A stretch of DNA of 64,000 nt from assembly GCA_002376845.1 (NCBI GenBank), contig DFOS01000019.1:89197-153196 (forward strand), written 5' to 3'. The translations under genes were made by a program, and so were the position numbers. Position 1 is the first letter of the stretch; the number at the start of each line of letters is the position of its first letter. Below the pieces are notes generated by a model. It had not been told where the DNA came from. It made no database searches and saw only the letters and a program-made list of their open reading frames with translations. Source of the stretch: Bdellovibrionaceae bacterium UBA3535 (GTDB lineage Bacteria; Bdellovibrionota; Bdellovibrionia; Bdellovibrionales; UBA840). Positions 34,521-40,865 of the stretch are shown piece by piece.

Positions 34521-35500
34521 ATCTTATCTAATACCGCTTCTTGTTTGGCCAATATTTCCTGCCACTCCGAATTCAATTCGGATTCTTGTACGATACCACA
34601 GCCAGTAAAAAGATGTAATTGCTGTTCAAAAAATTGCAAGTTTCGAATGGCAACAATGGCTTTGCTATAGTCTTGTCTACGGTATAGTATTGGGCAGCCA
34701 AAAAAATGTCGATCCGTATCAGGATAGCGTTCTATCATAATGGGCAGGGCCTCACGAGGGTAGGTACCTAATGCCGGGCTTGGGTGCAGTAGGTGGACAA
34801 GTTCCTCCGAGGAGATTTCACTGCGCAATTGACACGTAATATTGGTGCTAAGATGCTCAAGATTACCGGCCTTAGTGGTCTTGGTATCGGCGATATCCAC
34901 TTTACCTACTTGCTGCAAACGATTGGTTAAGTCCTTAACGACATAGGCATGTTCTTTTTGCTCTTTTGCATCTTGCAGCAAATCACTATTCTTATTTTGA
35001 TGATTGGTCGCCGCCAGGGCGTGAGTGGATATGCTCTGTCCTTGCCTCTCAAAGAGTATTTCGGGGCTCTCACCGGCGATAAAATAATGGTTTTTAGGGT
35101 CCCAGAAGGCATAAAAATGCGCGCCGGAATAGTTCTTTAAAAATTTTGCCACCACATAGGAAAGGGAGTTTTCATAATCTACATTTTCTTGGCTGGAGCA
35201 AACCGCATAGGGAACAGCTTTTTCCATTTTCCCGCTTAGAATATTATTGTGAAAATAATGAAAGTCCTCTTCGAAGTGGGATTTTTTTGCCTTTTGCCAG
35301 TGGATAGATAGTGGGGATTCCGTAGGGAACGAGGTAAGCTCCTCAGCTCGAATTACTTGATAGTGATGCGCTTTTTTTGTGTTAAAGGAATACAAACTTA
35401 GGGCATGTTCAGTAAGGTCTTTGGCCTCTTGCAGACGCAAATAAAGAAATTTTTTGCCTGGCAGGCTTAGGATGGCACCTAAGCTATGAAAATCAATCAT
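34517..35500 (-). CDS. menF: isochorismate synthase
   Basis: A 327-residue chorismate-utilising enzyme. The conserved C-terminal catalytic block is present: FIAGESPEILFERQG, THALAAT, HLSTNITCQLR, LLHPSPALGTYPREA and FTGCGIV. It is shorter than E. coli MenF (431) because the N-terminal part is reduced. As first gene of the minus-strand men operon it commits chorismate to menaquinone; its promoter must lie in the 112 bases shared with the divergent DAHP synthase gene. Confidence 0.92.
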   Translation of the reverse strand: MIDFHSLGAILSLPGKKFLYLRLQEAKDLTEHALSLYSFNTKKAHHYQVIRAEELTSFPTESPLSIHWQKAKKSHFEEDFHYFHNNILSGKMEKAVPYAVCSSQENVDYENSLSYVVAKFLKNYSGAHFYAFWDPKNHYFIAGESPEILFERQGQSISTHALAATNHQNKNSDLLQDAKEQKEHAYVVKDLTNRLQQVGKVDIADTKTTKAGNLEHLSTNITCQLRSEISSEELVHLLHPSPALGTYPREALPIMIERYPDTDRHFFGCPILYRRQDYSKAIVAIRNLQFFEQQLHLFTGCGIVQESELNSEWQEILAKQEAVLDKI

Positions 35501-35523
35501 GTTTACCTGTATAATCTATGTGC

Positions 35524-35539
35524 AAGATGCATGCATCTT
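35524..35539. promoter_or_regulatory. 16-bp perfect palindrome between menF and DAHP synthase genes
   Basis: AAGATGCATGCATCTT is a perfect palindrome 24 bases upstream of the menF start and 74 upstream of the divergent DAHP synthase start. Position and symmetry fit a dimeric regulator site controlling chorismate supply and menaquinone synthesis together. No regulator gene is nearby. Could be chance, though a 16-bp perfect palindrome in a 112-base gap is unlikely. Confidence 0.45.
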
Positions 35540-35612
35540 TCTTCTTTATAAACAGGATAAACCTTAACATAAATCATGACTTAAGCTACCTAAAAGAGTA
35601 TAGGGTAATGGT

Positions 35613-36398
35613 ATGACAGTTAAGCTTACAGAATACTTTCAAGATGCCAAGCAGCAGTTTTTGGTGGTGGCCGGGCCTTGCTCCATTGAATCAAGAGAGC
35701 AGCTCTTGGATACAGCCAAGGTGGTGGCAGATTCAGGCGCTACTTTATTGCGTGGAGGCATCTATAAGCTGCGCACATCCCCTGATAGTTTTCAGGGGCT
35801 GGGTGAGGATGCCTATCTATTAGTGAAAGAGGCAAAAGAACAATTGGGTCTGCCATTTATTGCCGAGATTACAGATCCCAGGCAAATTCCCTTGTTTCAA
35901 GATTATGTCGATGTGATTCAGGTGGGATCGCGTAATATGTACAATTATGCGCTTTTAAAAGAGCTAAGCGAGCTCGATTTACCAGTGGTTTTAAAGCGGG
36001 GCTTTTCGGCCACACTGGATGAATGGATCAAGGCGGCAGACTATTTGCGTAGTGGTGGCAATGATAAAGTGATTTTGTGTGAGCGTGGGATTCGCGGCTT
36101 TGACAATAAAACTCGCAACGTATTGGATTTAGCAAGCGTAAGTTATTTAAAAAAATATAGCGATCATATTGTTATGGTGGACCCCTCCCACGCAACGGGA
36201 GATTCCAACTTGGTGGCAGATATGGCTAAGGCGGCAATTTTTGCAGGAGCTGATGGGATTATGGTGGAAATCCACCCAAATCCAGAGCAGGCACTTAGTG
36301 ATGGGCCGCAAGCGCTAACTTTTCAGGCCTATGAAAAATTAATGCAAGAAATTAAAACTTTGCTTCCTTACGTGCAAAAAGAATTGGTGCGATCATGA
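35613..36398 (+). CDS. aroF: 3-deoxy-7-phosphoheptulonate synthase (type I-beta core)
   Basis: A 261-residue DAHP synthase of the AroA/KdsA-like group. Motifs: VAGPCSIES at the start, LRGGIYKLRTSPDSFQGLG (Arg-Thr-Ser-Pro form of DAHP rather than KDO8P synthases), QVGSRNMYN, VVLKRGFSAT, and the metal ligands in ILCERGIRGFD and MVDPSHATGD. It condenses PEP and erythrose-4-phosphate, opening the pathway to chorismate. No N-terminal regulatory domain is attached, so feedback control would need another partner. It overlaps menG by four bases. Confidence 0.92.
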   Translation: MTVKLTEYFQDAKQQFLVVAGPCSIESREQLLDTAKVVADSGATLLRGGIYKLRTSPDSFQGLGEDAYLLVKEAKEQLGLPFIAEITDPRQIPLFQDYVDVIQVGSRNMYNYALLKELSELDLPVVLKRGFSATLDEWIKAADYLRSGGNDKVILCERGIRGFDNKTRNVLDLASVSYLKKYSDHIVMVDPSHATGDSNLVADMAKAAIFAGADGIMVEIHPNPEQALSDGPQALTFQAYEKLMQEIKTLLPYVQKELVRS

Positions 36399-37099
36399 AT
36401 TATAGTGGCCCCGAGCGAGAAAAAATACGTTCCATGTTTGATGAAATTGCTGGCTCCTATGACAAAGCCAACGACGTGATGTCATTGGGTATTCACCATA
36501 TATGGCGACAGAAATTAGTGAATTTCTCCGGTGCAGAATTGGGCCAGGATGTTTTGGATTGTGCCACGGGCACGGGCGATCTTGCCATAGCGTTTAAAAA
36601 AGCTGTGGGCCAGGGGCGAGTGGTCGGCACCGATTTTTCTAGCGGTATGTTGGAGCCAGCACCGAATAAGGCCAAAAAGCTAGGACTAGAGATTGAATTT
36701 TCTGTGGCGGATGTCATGGATCTACCTTTTGCAGAAAATGAATTTGATATTGCGAGTATATCCTTTGGCATTCGAAATGTGCAGGATCCGGTACAGGCTA
36801 TGAGCGAGCTTGCACGTGTGGTAAAGCCCGGCGGCAAAGTGATGATTCTTGAGTTTGGACAACCGAAGATTCCTGTTTTTTCGCAAGCCTTTCAATTTTA
36901 TTCAAAAAATGTATTGCCCAAAATAGGCGGCTGGCTATCGGGCAAAACTTCGGCTTATGAGTACCTGGAAAATTCCTCTGCCAAGTTTCCTTGCCGCGAA
37001 GATTTCTTGGCGATGGCGTCGAAGGCCTATCCCTTTGCAAAAATGCAATACATTCCCGTAAGCGGCGGCATTGCCTATATCTACAAACTTTCTCTATAG
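36395..37099 (+). CDS. menG: demethylmenaquinone methyltransferase
   Basis: A 234-residue UbiE/MenG protein. Signatures: MFDEIAGSYDKANDVMSLGI, VLDCATGTGDLAIAF (SAM motif) and ISFGIRNVQDPVQAMSELAR, then LEFGQPKIPV. It methylates demethylmenaquinone in the last step of the pathway. No ubiquinone genes are seen, so the menaquinone role is preferred. The start overlaps the DAHP synthase stop (ATGA). A short repeat begins at its stop codon. Confidence 0.95.
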   Translation: MNYSGPEREKIRSMFDEIAGSYDKANDVMSLGIHHIWRQKLVNFSGAELGQDVLDCATGTGDLAIAFKKAVGQGRVVGTDFSSGMLEPAPNKAKKLGLEIEFSVADVMDLPFAENEFDIASISFGIRNVQDPVQAMSELARVVKPGGKVMILEFGQPKIPVFSQAFQFYSKNVLPKIGGWLSGKTSAYEYLENSSAKFPCREDFLAMASKAYPFAKMQYIPVSGGIAYIYKLSL

Positions 37100-37121
37100 G
37101 TGTCCGCTACCTTTTTCGCAA
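37098..37121 (+). repeat. third copy of a 24-bp interspersed repeat
   Basis: AGGTGTCCGCTACCTTTTTC followed by GCAA. It matches the reverse complement of the two repeats at 43754 and 43816 at 21 of 24 positions. It overlaps the last two bases of the menG stop. Confidence 0.6.
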
Positions 37122-37220
37122 ATTCATGGGCATTTGGGCATGAGCGGTTGCCTTAACGTATTATATTGAGAATTATTGCAGAAATATTACAACCGAAGCC
37201 AAAATATCCGATACTAAAGT

Positions 37221-37889
37221 ATGAGTTCGATTTCACGTTATAAGAAAAAAGGTGGCTTTATGCAGCTTCTACAATTGGTGGAAACCAGCGGGGTAGTGAA
37301 GCAGCAAAGGTTTTTGGAGCTACTGGAGGCTGAAGAGCCTGCCTGGGCAGAGGCCGTAAAGACTAAAATGCTTACCTTTGATAAAATCATTCAGGCAAGT
37401 GATGATGCCATTGTAGAAATCTTTAGTGATGTAAAAGATCTTAACCTAGCTGCGGTTTTTCATGGTATGGAGGAAGAGCCAAAAAACCGGATATTAAATT
37501 TGTTGCCAGGTCCAAAGCGAAAAAAAGTATTGGATCAAATGGAGATCATCCAACCCAATCAAAATGAAATTACCACTTCCATGGTGCAGGTTTTGGCAGA
37601 AATACGTGCGAAGATCGACAAAGATCGCTTTTTATTAGATCGAATTCATCCGGATCTTAAAATCGAGGACGACCTCGAAGACAAACTCTTAAATACTTAC
37701 ACTCCACCTAGCACTAGCAAATCTGCTGTAGAGACCGGGCCGGTAAACACTGGGAATGCCGATGCTGATGACGAAATTTATCGCTTGCGTAAAAAAATCA
37801 AAGATATGCAAAACGAAATGGACCGACTTAAGGTTCAAAATCACGATCTAAAGGCAAAATTAGAGCGTATTTTAAAATTGGCTTCCTAA
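37221..37889 (+). CDS. FliG C-terminal-domain-like protein with coiled-coil tail
   Basis: A 222-residue protein. Residues about 25-130 align by eye with the middle/C-terminal domain of flagellar FliG: EEPAWAEAVKTKMLTFDKII, then DDAIVEIFSDVKDLNLAAVF, GMEEEPKNRILNLLPGPKRK and a VLAEIRAKID helix. FliG there forms the rotor surface and contacts MotA and FliM. The N-terminal FliG domains are absent; instead a linker and a C-terminal coiled coil (about 190-222) follow. No flagellar genes are nearby. The start may be the ATG at 37260, which has AAGGTGG just upstream. Confidence 0.72.
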   Translation: MSSISRYKKKGGFMQLLQLVETSGVVKQQRFLELLEAEEPAWAEAVKTKMLTFDKIIQASDDAIVEIFSDVKDLNLAAVFHGMEEEPKNRILNLLPGPKRKKVLDQMEIIQPNQNEITTSMVQVLAEIRAKIDKDRFLLDRIHPDLKIEDDLEDKLLNTYTPPSTSKSAVETGPVNTGNADADDEIYRLRKKIKDMQNEMDRLKVQNHDLKAKLERILKLAS

Positions 37890-38380
37890 GCTTTTTTCTT
37901 ACTTGTCTTTTTCTTAGATGTTGCTTTTTTTCTAGTAGTTTTCTTTTTTGCGGTAGTTTTTTTGCTACTCGCTTTTTTGGTTGTTTTCTTTTTTGTAGAA
38001 GCTTTCTTTTTCGTTTTACGTTTGGTGGTCTTTTTCTTTCTTGTAGGCTTCTTGTTTTGTTTTAATTCTTTTTGAATGAAGTTTTCTAGGCGTTTTTGCA
38101 GTCGTTGCAATTCTTTTTTCTGTGAATCTACATACTTTTGCGCCTTTTTGATTTCATCATTGATGGTTTTATTTAGTAGTTTCTCGATTTCTGTTTTTTC
38201 TTTATAAAAGCGTTTTTTTAGTAGGTTGACATCTTTATCCACAATTTTGTTGAAATCTTTTTGTAAGTTATTGATGAGTTCGCGAACCTGCTCCTGCGCT
38301 TCATCTACACGCTCTAATTTAAGATAGGATTTTACATTTTGGCTTAAGTCGTTCCAAGATTTAAATATTTCGTTTTTCAT
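37886..38380 (-). CDS. lysine-rich protein with histone H1-like tail
   Basis: A 164-residue basic protein. Residues 1-110 form a long amphipathic coiled coil, then about 55 residues of repeated Lys-Lys-(Thr/Ala/Ser) units close the chain. Such tails occur in bacterial histone H1-like proteins and in PhaF-type granule proteins, both of which bind DNA non-specifically. The start at 38380 (MKNEIFKSW) has an AGGAGG site; the frame reaches 11 codons further up. It is convergent with the FliG-like gene, overlapping by four bases. Confidence 0.72.
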   Translation of the reverse strand: MKNEIFKSWNDLSQNVKSYLKLERVDEAQEQVRELINNLQKDFNKIVDKDVNLLKKRFYKEKTEIEKLLNKTINDEIKKAQKYVDSQKKELQRLQKRLENFIQKELKQNKKPTRKKKTTKRKTKKKASTKKKTTKKASSKKTTAKKKTTRKKATSKKKTSKKKA

Positions 38381-38437
38381 CCTGCCTCCTGGCAACATTC
38401 TACAGGATGCCACTTGTACCTTGCAAGGTATTAATAC

Positions 38438-39094
38438 TTAACGAAAGTAAATATGGCCCCACTCCTGCGTGCCTACAAGGGGACATTTGAATTTTTTTAG
38501 GCGTCTTTGAATGGTTTTGTGCGGGTGTCCGTACTTGCTCCTACGTGCGCTAACCAAACATTGCCTTAGTCCAGCTTGCAGACTACTTAGTAGAGCTTCG
38601 CTGTTGCTGGTTATGCTACCGTGATGAGATAGGATGTAGCGCTCCACCCTATCTTGCAATTTCTTGCGCCATATCTTCTCCTGCTTTTTTAAACTATCTC
38701 CAGGGATTAATAAGGAGCCCCATTGCAGTACTTTGGACTTTGCATTTTTGGATTTGCCATTTTCATTGCGGAAGATCGTAATATTATTTAATTCCATCGG
38801 TCTAGAATGGTGGCGCATTCTAAGTTTTTGTAAAAAGCGATAGTGATCCAAGTCCCAGTGGCTAATCCAGTGGTAGTGTCTTTGCCATCGACAAACTTCT
38901 TGCACTGCTTGCGGATAGCTTTCGCCGCCAACGTCGATATGTATGCAGCGCTGACTTTCTACCCTGGTCAGCCACTGTCCCTGTCCTACATCCCATAAAA
39001 TCCAATAGGGGCGTACGTTATAGCCGAAATACTGGGGCCATAGTATTAGCAGGATTTGCGCGTAAAGTATAAGGCGATCAATATGTATAGCCAT
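38438..39094 (-). CDS. comEC: ComEC metallo-beta-lactamase-like domain, separate gene
   Basis: A 218-residue protein equal to the C-terminal domain of ComEC/Rec2, which handles incoming DNA during natural transformation. Motifs: ILWDVGQGQWL, ISHWDLDHYRFL in place of HxHxDH, and YILSHHGS. It begins with a short hydrophobic stretch (about 8-24) that would be the last membrane segment of ComEC. It overlaps the gene carrying the membrane part by 49 bases in another frame, so ComEC is either split or frameshifted here. Confidence 0.85.
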   Translation of the reverse strand: MAIHIDRLILYAQILLILWPQYFGYNVRPYWILWDVGQGQWLTRVESQRCIHIDVGGESYPQAVQEVCRWQRHYHWISHWDLDHYRFLQKLRMRHHSRPMELNNITIFRNENGKSKNAKSKVLQWGSLLIPGDSLKKQEKIWRKKLQDRVERYILSHHGSITSNSEALLSSLQAGLRQCLVSARRSKYGHPHKTIQRRLKKFKCPLVGTQEWGHIYFR

Positions 39095-39915
39095 TGTAGG
39101 TGCTCCTGATTGGGTAAATGAAAGCCGTGTGATTTTGTTGGGGGGAAGATGCCATTAATAAAACATAATATTTCTAAGAGGCTGATCCAGATATAATCGA
39201 CCCATGCACCAAGGAAGGGAAGTGCTTTGACTAAAAGTGATAATGGAAAGAGAAAGAGCCCTATGACAGGACTCAGAAAAATATTATTAATTAACGAAAC
39301 GATCCCCATATTGCCAAAAAATAAAATGGGCATAATTAATAAAAAGATGATCCAGCATTGTTTTGTGTGTTGATGACTTAGGCTCAGGCCGATGGCAGCC
39401 AAAAGAGAGAGCTTTAACGAGATGGAGGAGGCCCATGAGGGAAACAGCATTAGGCAAAAGACTGTGGAGATGATGTACTGATAGAATTTGGGCATATGCA
39501 GAGCGTACTTTTCGCTGATAAGACTTGTTACAAACACGAAAAACGATCTTAGACTGGGGGCTTGCATTTGGCATACTAAGACATAGCTGGCAAGTATGGA
39601 GGTCTGCAAGACAGCAGAACGTAGCCGCATGCGACTCAAAATTTCTGCTAGAAAGACAAGGTGGGAGCCTGAAACCACAATCAAATGCAGTAGCCCACTT
39701 TGCTGAAAAATTTGTTTAAAATAGGGGCTTTTTATTTTGGAGCCACAGACAATGGCATCATAAAGCTCGGAATAATCCGATTCTGGTCCGAGATTCATAC
39801 AGACTCCGTGTAGCTGCTGGCTTATTTCCATAAGAGCGTCCATGCTCCTGACTAATACAAATGTGGTGCCACTTGGAAAAGGTGGCCAGCTCTTGACCTG
39901 GACAAAGCATCCCAT
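39046..39915 (-). CDS. comEC: ComEC membrane competence domain, separate gene
   Basis: A 289-residue membrane protein with several hydrophobic helices. The segment GLLHLIVVSGSHLVFLAEIL is the ComEC/Rec2 competence-domain signature (HLxxxSGxH). It forms the channel through which single-stranded DNA crosses the inner membrane. In most bacteria it is fused to the N-terminal OB and C-terminal beta-lactamase-like domains; here the latter is in the next gene. The N-terminal OB part is reduced to about 60 residues, so the whole system looks compact. Confidence 0.85.
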   Translation of the reverse strand: MGCFVQVKSWPPFPSGTTFVLVRSMDALMEISQQLHGVCMNLGPESDYSELYDAIVCGSKIKSPYFKQIFQQSGLLHLIVVSGSHLVFLAEILSRMRLRSAVLQTSILASYVLVCQMQAPSLRSFFVFVTSLISEKYALHMPKFYQYIISTVFCLMLFPSWASSISLKLSLLAAIGLSLSHQHTKQCWIIFLLIMPILFFGNMGIVSLINNIFLSPVIGLFLFPLSLLVKALPFLGAWVDYIWISLLEILCFINGIFPPTKSHGFHLPNQEHLQWLYILIALYFTRKSC

Positions 39916-39927
39916 TAGCCTTTATAT

Positions 39928-40209
39928 ATGATCAAATGGCTTCTACCACTCTTATTGGCTCTTACCGCCGCTTGCGCCTCCAAGCCAGCATCGGATAAAA
40001 CCAAACCCAATGACATTCTTATTAACGCAACTGCGGATTTGGAAGGCTGTAAGTTTTTAGGTGTAGTGGAAACCCGAGAGGTGAACCATTGGCAAGAAGA
40101 TATGCGGCGAACTGCGGCGCTTTTGGGGGCTACACATATCCAATCCAGCGGGCCCAACTATGTCGGCTTCAACGAAGTGGTGAGCGGCTTTGCTTATAAG
40201 TGTAGGTAA
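39928..40209 (+). CDS. DUF4156-like lipoprotein
   Basis: A 93-residue lipoprotein (lipobox TAAC, Cys 16). The mature part has the pattern CKFLGVVE, then an RTAALLGATHIQ segment and a final Cys (YKCR), which fits small DUF4156 lipoproteins. Their function is unknown. It is divergent from the ComEC genes, with only 12 bases between starts, and ends directly before the convergent ITPA-like gene. Confidence 0.78.
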   Translation: MIKWLLPLLLALTAACASKPASDKTKPNDILINATADLEGCKFLGVVETREVNHWQEDMRRTAALLGATHIQSSGPNYVGFNEVVSGFAYKCR

Positions 40210-40851
40210 CTACTGCCAAGGGCCATTCCAGGTGTATATGGCAGGGCGAATATGATCAGTATCTTTATTTACCAGTTTTTCTAATGCTTCATACCTAGGG
40301 TCCAAAGTCTCAAATTCTCCGCGCTGTCGAAGCGCGCCTGCACTCAGCTCTGAGCCCTCGGGATAGAAATAAGGATCTAAGCCATCCCCTTTTGTGGTGG
40401 GTTTGCCAATATGACCCTTTAACTTACCATGAAAGGTATAAACCATCCCATCCATATAGTAGGCCATGATGACTTCCATGGTGGCTTTTTTGCCAATGAA
40501 TTCTGGCAATCGATGAATGTTCCATTTTATTAACGGGCCAATTTCGGCTCCCTCAATGTGAAGACTTGTATCCTCAATAATGATCAGTTTTCCTTTTTCT
40601 CGAGCGCTAGTGGCTTTATGAACGGCCACCTCGAGGGAATTAGAATGAATTTCATCGATTTCCTCGTTGCGAAATTTTGCTTGGAGCTGTTTCGTTTTTA
40701 AAAAACGGCTAATGATTTGTTGTTTTTTTGTGTTGCTAGTAGAAAAGATGGTTTCCGTATCAAAGAATGGGCGAAAATCAAAAAGATTAACGCAAAAGTT
40801 TGCATGTGCTTGGCAGCTGATAACGAATATGATGCAGACTCTAAGAAACAT
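40210..40851 (-). CDS. secreted HAM1/ITPA-like nucleotide pyrophosphatase homologue
   Basis: A 213-residue protein with a clear signal peptide (about 1-18, ending QAHA). The mature part follows the HAM1/ITPA/RdgB layout: IFSTSNTKKQQIISRFL at the front, an Asn/Ala/Lys helix, LIIIEDTSLHIEG, GPLIKWNI like eukaryotic ITPA (xGPYIKW), and GDGLDPYFYPEGS near the end. Family members hydrolyse ITP, XTP and dITP in the cytoplasm, so export is unusual. The Asp/Glu in IEDT are kept. The start is ATG at 40851; a TTG four codons earlier is possible. Confidence 0.78.
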   Translation of the reverse strand: MFLRVCIIFVISCQAHANFCVNLFDFRPFFDTETIFSTSNTKKQQIISRFLKTKQLQAKFRNEEIDEIHSNSLEVAVHKATSAREKGKLIIIEDTSLHIEGAEIGPLIKWNIHRLPEFIGKKATMEVIMAYYMDGMVYTFHGKLKGHIGKPTTKGDGLDPYFYPEGSELSAGALRQRGEFETLDPRYEALEKLVNKDTDHIRPAIYTWNGPWQ

Positions 40852-40865
40852 ATCTCCGCCCAAAT

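Noticed and set aside
37900..38070. Repeat array or CRISPR-like pattern in the Lys-rich gene
   Set aside because: The DNA repetition follows from repeated Lys/Thr codons in one reading frame; no spacers or constant repeats.
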